64,000 nucleotides of DNA, from contig CAJUDM010000020.1 in NCBI GenBank assembly GCA_910584915.1, positions 1 through 64,000 on the forward strand, written 5' to 3'. The DNA comes from an uncultured Lachnospiraceae bacterium (GTDB taxonomy: Bacteria; Bacillota; Clostridia; Lachnospirales; Lachnospiraceae). Made by a program: the position numbers and the translations under genes. Below, one piece after another: positions 37,231-45,191 of the stretch; position 1 is the first letter of the stretch; each line of letters starts with the position of its first letter. The notes under the pieces were generated by a model. The model did not search any database, was not told the DNA's origin, and saw nothing but the letters and a program-made list of their open reading frames with translations.

Positions 37231-37490
37231 AGAGTCCGGCGAGCCGGACTCTCGCGCCGGAGCGCGGCTGCATCAGCGGCCATATTCTTTTGCGCGGAGT
37301 TCGCATCCTCGTGGAGCGTTTTATTTCATAGGACGCAGTTTCCTATAAAATAAAAAATCAGCCTGAAAATTGATTTTATCACATGTGAACCTGTTCACGT
37401 TGGCTGTATCTGTGCCGGAGCGTCACGGATCAGCCTTGATGGCAGACGCAAATTTGAAATTTGCGCCGCCCTGTCGCGCAAACGCTCCGG
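37231..37490 (+). other. Highly structured leader region of murC
   Basis: This stretch contains several strong inverted repeats. AGAGTCCGG/CCGGACTCT is at 37231-37252. TTTTATTTCATAGGA pairs with TCCTATAAAATAAAA at 37319-37355. GTGAAC/GTTCAC is at 37385-37398 and GCAAATTT/AAATTTGC at about 37447-37463. A long-range CCGGAGCGT (37415-37423) with ACGCTCCGG (37482-37490) encloses the previous palindrome and ends 14 bases before the murC start codon. No gene or known riboswitch is recognised. Confidence 0.65.
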
Positions 37491-37503
37491 AATGGAGAAT
37501 ATT

Positions 37504-38883
37504 ATGTACCAGATTCATTTTGACAGACCAATACATGTTCATTTTATCGGCATCGGCGGCATCAGTATGAGCGGCCTTGCAGAGATCCTGCTGTCCGAGG
37601 GCTTTACTGTCTCAGGCTCCGACAGCAGACGTTCTCCCCTGACCGAAATGCTCGAGGAAAAGGGCGCCCTCATCAGATACGGGCAGCGGCGGGACAATAT
37701 CACCGACGACATTGACCTGGCAGTCTACACCAGCGCCATCCATCCCGACAACCCGGAATATCTCGCAGTGCAGGAAAAGGGGCTTCCTTCCCTCACAAGG
37801 GCGCAGCTCCTCGGCCAGATGATGCGGCAGTACAAGACCGCCGTCGCCATCAGCGGCACCCACGGCAAGACCACGACCACTGCCATGGTCTCTGATATCC
37901 TGCTACAGGAAGGCGCGGATCCCACCCTCTCCATCGGCGGCATCCTGAAATCCATCGGCGGTAACTACCGTGTCGGCGGCCCCGACTATTTTGTCACCGA
38001 GGCATGCGAGTACACCAACAGTTTCTTGAGCTTTTTCCCGAAGATCGGCATCATCCTGAACATACAGGAGGATCACCTGGACTTCTTTAAGGATCTGGCG
38101 GATATCCGAAATTCTTTTCACTCTTTTGCAAAGCTCCTGCCGGAGGATGGGTGCCTCATCATAAACGGCGGGATCGATGCATATCAGGAACTCACGGAGG
38201 GGATATCCTGTCCTGTCATTACCTTCGGCATGCGGGACGGATATGACTACTATCCGTCCGACATTTCCTATGATACTATGGGGAAACCCTCCTTTATCTG
38301 TCACGGGCCGGACGGCTTCACGCTCCCTGTCACGCTGGGGATGCCCGGTACCCACAATATCGCCAACGCACTGCCTGCAATAGCCCTCTCCCACAGGCTC
38401 GGCATAGAGGACAGTTCAATTCAACAGGCTCTCTGCCATTTCGAGGGCACGGACCGGCGTTTTGACTACAAGGGGGAGATCGGCGGCGTCACTGTGATCG
38501 ATGACTACGCCCACCATCCCGCGGAGATAGAAGCCACCCTGTCGGCAGCTGCGCACTATCCCCACAAACGGCTCTGGTGTGTCTTCCAGCCACACACCTA
38601 CAGCCGCACAAAATCCTTTCTGACAGACTTCGCAAAGGTCCTCTCCACCGCTGAGCATGTGGTGTTGGCAGATATCTATGCTGCCCGGGAGACAGATACG
38701 CTCGGGATTTCCTCCCGCGACCTGCAGGACAGGATAAACGCCCTGGGGGGCGACTGCCATTATTTTCCTTCTTTTGATGAAATCGAAAACTTCCTGTTGG
38801 AAAATTGCACAGCGGGAGATCTGTTGATAACTATGGGTGCCGGAGACGTCCATAAAATCGGGGAAAACCTCCTCGGAATATGA
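37504..38883 (+). CDS. murC: UDP-N-acetylmuramate--L-alanine ligase
   Basis: This 459-residue Mur ligase adds L-Ala to UDP-MurNAc in peptidoglycan synthesis. The N-terminal UDP-binding stretch is FIGIGGISMSGLAEILL, the ATP loop SGTHGKTTTTAMVSDIL (about 108-124), and the C-terminal part VIDDYAHHPAEIEATL and QPHTYSRTKSF. The ATG at 37504 is chosen because TGGAG lies 7 bases before it. An in-frame ATG at 37492 overlaps that site. The gene stands alone behind a 300-bp structured leader. Confidence 0.96.
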   Translation: MYQIHFDRPIHVHFIGIGGISMSGLAEILLSEGFTVSGSDSRRSPLTEMLEEKGALIRYGQRRDNITDDIDLAVYTSAIHPDNPEYLAVQEKGLPSLTRAQLLGQMMRQYKTAVAISGTHGKTTTTAMVSDILLQEGADPTLSIGGILKSIGGNYRVGGPDYFVTEACEYTNSFLSFFPKIGIILNIQEDHLDFFKDLADIRNSFHSFAKLLPEDGCLIINGGIDAYQELTEGISCPVITFGMRDGYDYYPSDISYDTMGKPSFICHGPDGFTLPVTLGMPGTHNIANALPAIALSHRLGIEDSSIQQALCHFEGTDRRFDYKGEIGGVTVIDDYAHHPAEIEATLSAAAHYPHKRLWCVFQPHTYSRTKSFLTDFAKVLSTAEHVVLADIYAARETDTLGISSRDLQDRINALGGDCHYFPSFDEIENFLLENCTAGDLLITMGAGDVHKIGENLLGI

Positions 38884-38884
38884 T

Positions 38885-39054
38885 TTTTCCACATATCCAC
38901 AATTTTTGACCGCTCCAAAACGGCAGAAAAATTGTGGATATTTTATGCCGCGGCAGTTATCCGCGGGTACGTTTTTTCCCGGTATCTGCCGCACCTTTTT
39001 CACTCCGCCGGCAAAAATGTATTTTATTTATCCACATTTTCCACAATATCCACA
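38885..39054. promoter_or_regulatory. Cluster of DnaA-box-like 9-mers before dnaD
   Basis: 9-mers of the type TTWTCCACA lie at 38885-38893 (TTTTCCACA), 38893-38901 (ATATCCACA) and 38933-38941 (reverse ATATCCACA). Three more sit end to end at 39028-39036 (TTATCCACA, perfect consensus), 39037-39045 (TTTTCCACA) and 39046-39054 (ATATCCACA). TTATCCGCG at 38958 is a weaker match. The region is the gap between murC and the dnaD-dnaI genes. Confidence 0.75.
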
Positions 39055-39121
39055 ATGGATTGGATTTTTCGGCACGGCTCCCGTTTTCGCCATTTTGTCT
39101 ATATCTTTTGCCCCGCCGCTG

Positions 39122-39130
39122 TGTTATAAT
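39122..39130 (+). promoter_or_regulatory. Extended -10 promoter of dnaD-dnaI
   Basis: TGtTATAAT is an extended -10 element with a perfect hexamer, 44 bp upstream of the dnaD-like start. No good -35 is seen at 17 bp. The DnaA-box triplet ends 68 bp upstream, a position suited to DnaA control. Confidence 0.6.
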
Positions 39131-39173
39131 CGTCTCAGTTTTGAAAATGGGAAATCAGGGGATGATATAAATA

Positions 39174-40298
39174 ATGAACAACAGCTTGACAGTTTCACAG
39201 GACTCTCACGCGGGAATGACTATGCTATCAAACCGTTTTATAGACGAATACATGAAGGATGCCAATGACGCGCAGATGAAAGTCTATCTCTATCTGCTCA
39301 GATGTGCGGGGACAGGTATGCCCACCGGTATCCCGGCGATCGCCGACTTTTTTAACTATACGGAAAAAGATATTCTCCGCGCTCTGCAGTACTGGGACAG
39401 GAAACATGTCATCTCCCTGCTCTGCGATGATGCGGGGATGTTTACAGGAATCCGTCTGGAGAACCTTGACGCGAGGCCTGCCGACATCATCTCCATGCCT
39501 GCGGCGGCGCCCGCGGTGGTGCTCTCCGCGCCCGTCCCTGAGGCATCCTCCCCCCTGTCTGAATCCTCAGGTGAGGCTTCTCCCGTATACGGACAGGCTC
39601 CCGCAGCCTCCCCCGTGACGGCTGCCGCAGCCCCCGCATATGACAAAAGTGTCATTACTCTTGATCAGGTCAAAGCCTTCAAACAGAAAGAGGAGACATC
39701 GGAGCTTGTCTTTATCACCGAGCAGTATCTTGGCAAGCCCCTCAGCACCGAAAATATACGCTCCATCATCTTCATGACGGACACTCTGCATTTCAGCACG
39801 GATCTGATCGATTATCTTGTGCAGTACTGCGTGGATCGCGGAAAAAAAGATTTTCGCTATATCGAAAAGGTCGCGATCAGCTGGGCGCAGGCGGGCGTCT
39901 CCACTCCGAAGGAGGCTGCCGCCGTCTCAGCCAGGTATGACAAAAACGTCTATACTGTCATGAACGCGCTCGGCAGGACAAACGCCCCCACCCAGAAGGA
40001 GGCCGCCTGCATCCGGAAATGGTTTCAGGAATACGGTTTCACGCCGGACATGGTCCTGGAGGCCTGTGAGCGCTGCGTTCTCGCCACGGACAGGCATCGT
40101 TTTGAATACACGGACGGCATCCTGCTCAGCTGGAAGGAAAACGGCGTACATACGATGCGGGATATCCGGGAGGCGGACGCAGCTTTCCAGAAAAAGAAAA
40201 CCTCCCGCGCCCCCCGCACCGCCGCCAACCCGTTCCATCAATTCCGTCAGAATCAGTACGACTATGACGAATTGCTGCAGAAAGTAAAGATTAACTGA
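39174..40298 (+). CDS. DnaD-domain replication protein
   Basis: A 374-residue protein with an N-terminal winged-helix part (about 15-95), an Ala/Pro-rich linker (about 100-155) and two DnaD-type C-terminal helical domains (about 160-240 and 255-330). The characteristic YI(E)K-W motif appears as FRYIEKVAISWAQAGV, and the second copy as FEYTDGILLSWKENGV. DnaD-type proteins help load the replicative helicase at origins and at stalled forks in Firmicutes. It is followed by the DnaI-like ATPase 57 bp downstream, forming a helicase-loading pair. Confidence 0.9.
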   Translation: MNNSLTVSQDSHAGMTMLSNRFIDEYMKDANDAQMKVYLYLLRCAGTGMPTGIPAIADFFNYTEKDILRALQYWDRKHVISLLCDDAGMFTGIRLENLDARPADIISMPAAAPAVVLSAPVPEASSPLSESSGEASPVYGQAPAASPVTAAAAPAYDKSVITLDQVKAFKQKEETSELVFITEQYLGKPLSTENIRSIIFMTDTLHFSTDLIDYLVQYCVDRGKKDFRYIEKVAISWAQAGVSTPKEAAAVSARYDKNVYTVMNALGRTNAPTQKEAACIRKWFQEYGFTPDMVLEACERCVLATDRHRFEYTDGILLSWKENGVHTMRDIREADAAFQKKKTSRAPRTAANPFHQFRQNQYDYDELLQKVKIN

Positions 40299-40355
40299 TA
40301 TCACTGCAGCGGATCTGCCAGAGGCAGTCCGCCGCCAACTGACAGGAGAAAGAAT

Positions 40356-41309
40356 TTGGCACTGACAAACGCACAGTATGAGTCCATCCTCCGCGAATAC
40401 GGGGAAAAACAGACAAGGAGCCGCCATCTGCTGGAGGAGCGCCTTTCCCGTATCCGGAGTGCTTATCCCGAATATACCGCACTGGAGGACGCCTCCGCCT
40501 CCCTCGCCTCCTCTTTCACAAAGCGTCTGATCGACGGAGAAAAGGGAGCAAGAGAGGAACTCTCCGACACCATTTCGTCCCTGCGCCTGAAAAAAGAGGC
40601 GTTTCTTCTGGAAAAAGGATTTCCCGCAGATTATCTGGAGCCTGTATATGAGTGTCCCGACTGTCGTGATACAGGCTATATCCATCAGAAAAAATGTCAC
40701 TGTTTTGAGAAAAAGATCATTGAACTGCTCTATAATCAGAGCAATCTCTCAGGCACCCTCGCGCAGGAGAACTTCGACACCCTGTCCTACGACTATTTTT
40801 CGGGAACCGCGCTGGACGAATACAAAAAAGCTGTTGCCGCCAGCAGGGATTTTGTCTCTTCCTTTGACGAAAGCTGCCGCAATCTCCTGTTTATGGGCAC
40901 TGTGGGTACCGGAAAGACTTTTCTCTCCAACTGTATCGCCAAAGCTCTGATCGACACATCCCATTCTGTGATCTATTTCAGCGCAACTGAACTGTTTGAC
41001 ACCTTTGCCCGATATGTTTTTGGCAAAGATAAAAATGCTCTTGACCATTTTTACGAAGACCTGTACCATTGTGACCTGGTGATCGTGGATGACCTTGGAA
41101 CGGAACTTGGAAGTTCGTTCGTCACTTCCTATTTTTTCTCTTTTTTAAACGAAAGGCAGCTTCTGAAAAAATCCACGCTGATCACCACAAATCTGGGATT
41201 GCAGGAGTTACAGGACAAATACAGCGACCGGATCTGCTCCAGGATCATCGGAAATTTTGAGATCTGCGTACTGTCAGGCCCTGATATCAGGATCTGTAAA
41301 AAAACCTGA
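40356..41309 (+). CDS. DnaC/DnaI-type helicase-loader ATPase
   Basis: A 317-residue AAA+ protein. The N-terminal helicase-binding region contains a zinc-type cluster (CPDCRDTGY, then CHCF). The ATPase core has Walker A GTVGTGKTFLSN (about 188-199), Walker B CDLVIVDDLGTE (about 244-255) and sensor-1 STLITTNLGL. It would load the DnaB-type helicase with the DnaD-like neighbour. It starts with TTG at 40356, supported by AGGAG 7 bases upstream. No ATG is available before the conserved region. Confidence 0.9.
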   Translation: MALTNAQYESILREYGEKQTRSRHLLEERLSRIRSAYPEYTALEDASASLASSFTKRLIDGEKGAREELSDTISSLRLKKEAFLLEKGFPADYLEPVYECPDCRDTGYIHQKKCHCFEKKIIELLYNQSNLSGTLAQENFDTLSYDYFSGTALDEYKKAVAASRDFVSSFDESCRNLLFMGTVGTGKTFLSNCIAKALIDTSHSVIYFSATELFDTFARYVFGKDKNALDHFYEDLYHCDLVIVDDLGTELGSSFVTSYFFSFLNERQLLKKSTLITTNLGLQELQDKYSDRICSRIIGNFEICVLSGPDIRICKKT

Positions 41310-41347
41310 GCACCCGATACCCTATCATTCAAAAGAAAGGATTTCTC

Positions 41348-42532
41348 ATGACGAAAAAAGAAGAAAAGCGAAATCTGGAGACCATCCCTGTGGGATCTCT
41401 GGGAGTCATCGCCCTGAAGGGCTGCAAAACGCTCGGAGAGAAGGTCGACTACTACCTTGTAAAATGGCGTGCCGAACGGGAAAGCGAGCACAAGGATTCC
41501 CTCGCTTTTTCAGGTTATCAGCGCGATACCTATCTGCTCGGCGTGGAAATACCGCGGTTCGGTTCCGGTGAAGCGAAAGGCATCATTCAGGAATCTGTCC
41601 GCGGGGACGACCTCTATATCATGGTGGATGTGTGCAATTACAGCATGACTTACTCCCTCTGCGGTCAGGAAAACCACATGTCCCCGGATGACCACTACCA
41701 GAATTTAAAGCGCATTATCGCCGCTGTCGGCGGCAAGGCGAGAAGGATCACCGTCATCATGCCTTTCCTGTACGAAAGCAGGCAGCACAAGCGCACCGCC
41801 AGAGAATCCTTAGACTGCGCCATTGCCCTGCAGGAACTTGTCAGTATGGGAGTTGACAATATCATCACCTTTGACGCCCACGATGCCAGAGTGCAGAACG
41901 CTATCCCGCTGCACGGCTTTGAGACTGTGCAGCCCGCCTACCAGTTTATCAAAGGGCTTCTGCGCAATGTGAAGGGACTGATCCCCGACGCCAGCCACAT
42001 GATGGTCATCAGCCCCGATGAAGGCGGGATGTCCAGAGCTATTTACATTGCCAACGTGCTCGGGCTTGATATCGGCATGTTCTATAAACGCCGGGATTAC
42101 ACCCGCATCGAAAACGGCAGAAACCCCATCGTCGCCCACGAATTCCTGGGTTCCAGCGTGGAGGGCAAGGATATGATCATCATAGACGATATGATCTCCT
42201 CCGGAGAATCCGCCATCGAAGTGGCAAGAGCGTTAAAAGCCCGGAACGCGAAGCGCATTTTCATCTGTGCTACCTTCGGACTTTTTACCGGCGGCCTCGA
42301 GCGCTTCGACAAAGCCTACAGAGAAGGCATCATCAGCAGGGTACTGACAACCAACCTGATCTATCAGACCCCGGAACTTTTGTCCCGCGAATGGTATATC
42401 AACTGCGATATGAGCAAATATATCGCCTATCTGATCGATACCCTGAACCATGATTCCTCCATCAGCGATCTGCTCGATCCCAGCGAGAAGATCCAGAATA
42501 TCGTGACAAGATATAAAGAGGGCGACCTGTGA
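41348..42532 (+). CDS. prs: Ribose-phosphate pyrophosphokinase (long form)
   Basis: This enzyme makes PRPP from ribose-5-phosphate and ATP for nucleotide, His, Trp and NAD synthesis. The PRPP loop is IIIDDMISSGESAIEVA (about 277-293), the flexible-loop segment ESRQHKRTARESLD and the ribose-phosphate site DEGGMSRA. At 394 residues it is about 75 longer than classical Prs, with extra N-terminal and C-terminal sequence. Long variants of this kind occur in Clostridia. The ribosome site AAAGAAAGGA lies 39 bp after the helicase-loader gene, so they are probably co-transcribed. Confidence 0.92.
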   Translation: MTKKEEKRNLETIPVGSLGVIALKGCKTLGEKVDYYLVKWRAERESEHKDSLAFSGYQRDTYLLGVEIPRFGSGEAKGIIQESVRGDDLYIMVDVCNYSMTYSLCGQENHMSPDDHYQNLKRIIAAVGGKARRITVIMPFLYESRQHKRTARESLDCAIALQELVSMGVDNIITFDAHDARVQNAIPLHGFETVQPAYQFIKGLLRNVKGLIPDASHMMVISPDEGGMSRAIYIANVLGLDIGMFYKRRDYTRIENGRNPIVAHEFLGSSVEGKDMIIIDDMISSGESAIEVARALKARNAKRIFICATFGLFTGGLERFDKAYREGIISRVLTTNLIYQTPELLSREWYINCDMSKYIAYLIDTLNHDSSISDLLDPSEKIQNIVTRYKEGDL

Positions 42533-42601
42533 TCCGCCGTTTTCGAGAGCAAACACCTGAAATGCTTCAAGCACGTTTCAAGCTTTTCCCAAAAATTTTC
42601 C

Positions 42602-42629
42602 TTGCAAAATTCTGCAGGTGTGATAGAAT
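42602..42629 (+). promoter_or_regulatory. Promoter of tRNA-Gly
   Basis: TTGCAA (42602-42607), a 16-bp spacer and TAGAAT (42624-42629), 30 bp before the mature tRNA. Confidence 0.6.
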
Positions 42630-42659
42630 AGGATTGCACGGTAACAGTGCTTTCCGAAT

Positions 42660-42730
42660 GCAGGCGTAGTTCATCGGTAGAATACAAGCTTCCCAAGCTT
42701 GGGAGGGGGGTTCGATTCCCCTCGCCTGCT
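42660..42730 (+). tRNA. tRNA-Gly (anticodon CCC)
   Basis: The cloverleaf folds fully. The acceptor stem is GCAGGCG with CGCCTGC. The anticodon stem is CAAGC/GCTTG with loop TTCCCAA, giving anticodon CCC. The T-arm has GGTTCGATTCC and the discriminator base is T. CCA is not encoded. The length is 71 nt, as usual for tRNA-Gly. It reads GGG codons. Confidence 0.95.
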
Positions 42731-42733
42731 GTT

Positions 42734-42765
42734 AAAAAAGAAATCTTTATGGTTTCTTTTTTTTA
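42734..42765 (+). terminator. Terminator after tRNA-Gly
   Basis: AAAAAAGAAA and TTTCTTTTTTTT form an A/U stem with a long U-run, directly after the tRNA and directly before the riboswitch at 42766. Confidence 0.65.
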
Positions 42766-42808
42766 CGTCAGTTCGAGACCTTCCTGACGATAAATAAAAC
42801 TAAAGGAG
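42766..42808 (+). ncRNA. preQ1-I riboswitch
   Basis: A 6-bp stem CGTCAG (42766-42771) / CTGACG (42784-42789) encloses loop TTCGAGACCTTC. An A-rich tail ATAAATAAAACTAAAGG runs into the ribosome site (AAAGGAG). This is the layout of the H-type pseudoknot preQ1-I aptamer: short hairpin, loop beginning UUC with a later CC, and an A-rich tail ending near the Shine-Dalgarno. It stands 5 bases before the queT start codon. Ligand binding would hide the ribosome site. The downstream gene family supports the call. Confidence 0.78.
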
Positions 42809-42812
42809 ACAA

Positions 42813-43412
42813 ATGAATATGAAAAAACCATCGACAAGCGGAGCAGTCCCTCTGAGGGTCACTTCGCCCATTTCACTGGCCACTCTGGCTCAGGCTTCCA
42901 TGATTGCTGCTATCTATGTTGTTTTCACGCTGATCGCCAACGCGCTCGGTCTGGCAAACTATGCCATCCAGGTCCGTTTTTCCGAAGCGCTCACCATACT
43001 GCCATTTTTTACTCCGGCTGCCGTACCCGGTTTGTTTGTTGGCTGTATCCTCAGCAATATGCTGACCGGCTGCCTGCCCCTGGACATCGTCTTCGGCAGC
43101 CTCGCGACTCTGCTCGGCGCATTGGGCACCTGGGCTGTGGGCAGGATGAGCCGCAGAGCCATCAGCGCGGCAGGCAGTATTTCGATGCCGCGGGAAAAGT
43201 TTTCCGTCTATAAGCTCCTCGCTCCCCTGCCTCCCATTATCTCCAACACACTGATCGTCCCCTTTGTCCTCTCTTATGTCTACCGTTTTGAGGGTTCCAT
43301 CCCCTTCTTTATGTTGACCGTAGGCGCCGGCGAAGTGATATCCTGCGGTATCCTGGGGTTGATACTTCTTCTTTCCCTGGACCGCTATAAAAATATTCTG
43401 TTTCGCACTTGA
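42813..43412 (+). CDS. queT: QueT-family queuosine-precursor transporter
   Basis: A 199-residue membrane protein of the QueT (ECF S-component-like) family. It has about six hydrophobic helices and the family segments ALTILPFFTPAAVPGLFVGC and LPLDIVFGSLATLLGALGTW. It imports a queuosine precursor such as preQ1 or queuine, probably with an energy-coupling module encoded elsewhere. A preQ1-I riboswitch in its leader predicts repression when preQ1 is plentiful. The start may be ATG 42813 or 42819. Confidence 0.9.
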   Translation: MNMKKPSTSGAVPLRVTSPISLATLAQASMIAAIYVVFTLIANALGLANYAIQVRFSEALTILPFFTPAAVPGLFVGCILSNMLTGCLPLDIVFGSLATLLGALGTWAVGRMSRRAISAAGSISMPREKFSVYKLLAPLPPIISNTLIVPFVLSYVYRFEGSIPFFMLTVGAGEVISCGILGLILLLSLDRYKNILFRT

Positions 43413-43437
43413 CAGCCACGGCTCAGTGTGATATAAA
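43409..43437 (+). promoter_or_regulatory. Strong promoter of the antiporter transcript
   Basis: TTGACA (43409-43414), exactly 17 bp, then TATAAA (43432-43437). The -35 box overlaps the queT stop codon. The predicted transcript has a leader of about 300 nt containing the riboswitch at 43498. Confidence 0.8.
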
Positions 43438-43497
43438 ATATGGAAATCGGCAAAGTTCATTCGACAATGGCCTTTGCCGCACAACTGAAGATACCCA

Positions 43498-43581
43498 ATG
43501 AGGGAGTAGTAGCGCGACTTGCGTGTCCTGCCAACATACGCGGCCTTTACGGTCTGGCTTGACTTAAATAACGAGACTCAT
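43498..43581 (+). ncRNA. yybP-ykoY (Mn2+) riboswitch
   Basis: The closing stem is ATGAG (43498-43502) / CTCAT (43577-43581). The two conserved loops of this class are present: GGGAGTAG right after the 5' strand and AACGAGAC just before the 3' strand. Internal paired segments lie between them (CATACGCGGCC...GGTCTGGC). This class senses Mn2+ by docking the two loops. It lies 168 bp before a cation antiporter gene, a known type of target. Confidence 0.85.
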
Positions 43582-43615
43582 GTGCAACGATCATGCTTCA
43601 TAAGATTTTATGATG

Positions 43616-43646
43616 CCGGTGTTGTTGTACCTGGGTTTTTCTTTTT
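43616..43646 (+). terminator. Putative riboswitch expression-platform terminator
   Basis: A short imperfect stem CCGGT...ACCTGG is followed by GTTTTTCTTTTT. It lies between the Mn2+ aptamer and the antiporter gene, so it could end transcription when the aptamer is empty. Confidence 0.5.
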
Positions 43647-43748
43647 ACCTCAATCATTTAATTCAAGCGCGCAATATCTCAGAATTTCTCAGGCCTGTAC
43701 TTTTACATATCCGGAAATTCTCTCTGCGCAAGGAAAGGAATGTCAAAC

Positions 43749-44756
43749 ATGGAACTTACAATTACGATCCTGCTGTTTCTCATTGGTATTGTCCTGATCA
43801 TCAAGGGAGGAGACTATTTTGTCGACGCCGCAAGCTGGATGGCTGAAGTCAGCGGCATCCCCAAAGTCATTATCGGCGCCACTGTTGTCAGCCTTGCCAC
43901 CACGATGCCCGAAATGCTCGTGTCTGTCATTGCTGCAGCGGACGGCAAGGTTGACATGGCTGTCGGAAATGCCGTCGGCAGCGTTACCGCCAACATCGGG
44001 TTGATCATGGCTATCTCTCTCGTATTTATGCCCGGGGTCATCAACAGAAAAGATTACGTTCCAAAGTCTGTTTTAATGTTCTGCGCATCCCTGGTGATAG
44101 TCGCTTCCGGCAGAGTCGGGAATATCGGGTTCTTTCTCTCGGTTGTCCTGCTGGTACTCTTCGTTCTCTTCCTGATCGAAAATGTCCGCTCCACACAGAA
44201 TTCCATGCATCAAAATGCCGCGGCGCTTCAGGCTGCGGAATACGCCGCGGGAAATGCCGGCGCAGCCTCCGCATCCCTGACGAAACCGCGCGCGGAAAGG
44301 TCCGTCGTTCTTCTCAATGTAGTAAAATTTATCGTCGGCGCCGCAGGCATCGTGATCGGCGCAAATCTTCTCGTCAACAACGGCAGTGAACTGGCAAGGT
44401 ACATCGGTATCTCCGAGCGGATCATCGGCGTTACATTGGTCGCCGTCGGTACCTCACTGCCGGAGCTTGTCACCACCATAACCGCCATCGCCAAAAAGCA
44501 GTCTTCCCTATCCATCGGCAATATCCTCGGCGCTAATATCATCGACCTCACACTGATCCTGCCCGTCAGCATGGTCTGTGCCGGGAAACCGCTTCCCATC
44601 GCAGCGTCTTCCGCTGTCCTGGATTTTCCCGCCTGCCTCCTGGTCGGCTGTATCGCCGTTGTGCCGATGATCATCTCCTCCAAATTTAAACGCTGGCAGG
44701 GATTCGCGCTTCTTGCAGTCTATGCGGCGTATCTTGTGCTGACCTGCACGGCGTAG
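43749..44756 (+). CDS. CaCA-family cation antiporter (Ca2+/Na+ exchanger-like)
   Basis: A 335-residue membrane protein with two homologous halves. Each half carries the alpha-repeat: GATVVSLATTMPEMLVSVIA near residue 44 and GVTLVAVGTSLPELVTTITA near 228. The acidic residues in these repeats bind the cation. The halves are joined by an Ala-rich cytosolic loop (about 150-185). The Mn2+ riboswitch in the leader suggests that it exports Mn2+, or Ca2+ and Mn2+, rather than Ca2+ alone. I prefer the ATG at 43749, with AAGGA at proper spacing, over 43740. Confidence 0.9.
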   Translation: MELTITILLFLIGIVLIIKGGDYFVDAASWMAEVSGIPKVIIGATVVSLATTMPEMLVSVIAAADGKVDMAVGNAVGSVTANIGLIMAISLVFMPGVINRKDYVPKSVLMFCASLVIVASGRVGNIGFFLSVVLLVLFVLFLIENVRSTQNSMHQNAAALQAAEYAAGNAGAASASLTKPRAERSVVLLNVVKFIVGAAGIVIGANLLVNNGSELARYIGISERIIGVTLVAVGTSLPELVTTITAIAKKQSSLSIGNILGANIIDLTLILPVSMVCAGKPLPIAASSAVLDFPACLLVGCIAVVPMIISSKFKRWQGFALLAVYAAYLVLTCTA

Positions 44757-44835
44757 GCGATGGCTGTACGGCATGGCATGCCGCTTTATGCCGACAGCAG
44801 CTGCGCGCTTCATGGGCGGATGCCCGTGCACATAA

Positions 44836-44877
44836 AAAGTTTAAGACCACCGGTTCACGCCGATGGCCTTAAACTTT
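44836..44877 (+). terminator. Terminator of the antiporter gene
   Basis: AAAGTTTAAG and CTTAAACTTT form the base, and CCA/TGG continues the stem. The U-run is short (ACTTTCTC). It lies 80 bp after the stop codon. Confidence 0.6.
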
Positions 44878-44906
44878 CTCAATCCTGTATTCGAAATTCG
44901 ATTACT

Positions 44907-45189
44907 CTATATCTCTAAATTTCCGATCCTCAGATAATTTTTTGCCTGTTCCTCATCGATCTGGTACAGGCTGCATATCTGCCGGATGATCTCTTCCTCC
45001 GGCATGTTCAGGCTTTTGAGAAGGTTTATCGTGCCGATGATCGTATTCTCGCGCTTTGTTTGCCATAGACATCTCAGCATACAGCCGCTGAGGCAAAATG
45101 GTATCCTCTAACCGCAGCATACAGGATACCATTCCGCCACATAATACAAATCTGTTTCTTCGTTCAATACCCTTTATTGCTACGGGGTA
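44907..45189 (-). pseudogene. Frameshifted C-terminal remnant (Rpn/PD-(D/E)XK nuclease-like)
   Basis: One frame gives a fragment containing RNRFVLCGG and MSMANKARE. A +1 shift continues it as RENTIIGTINLLKSLNMPEE and ends with IDEEQAKNYLRIGNLEI and a stop. The tail (MPEEEIIRQ...) resembles C-termini of Rpn-family recombination-promoting nucleases, but the match is from memory. Two frames, no start and position at the edge of the toxin island mark it as a relic. Confidence 0.45.
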
Positions 45190-45191
45190 TT

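Noticed and set aside
38885..39054. The chromosomal origin oriC
   Set aside because: DnaA boxes are dense, but dnaA, dnaN, rpmH and gyrase genes are absent nearby, and no clear AT-rich unwinding repeat set was seen. A regulatory or DnaA-binding role is more cautious.
43448..43479. CGGCAAAG/CTTTGCCG hairpin as a queT terminator
   Set aside because: It is a perfect 8-bp stem but has no U-run and lies downstream of the antiporter promoter, so it is more likely part of the riboswitch leader.
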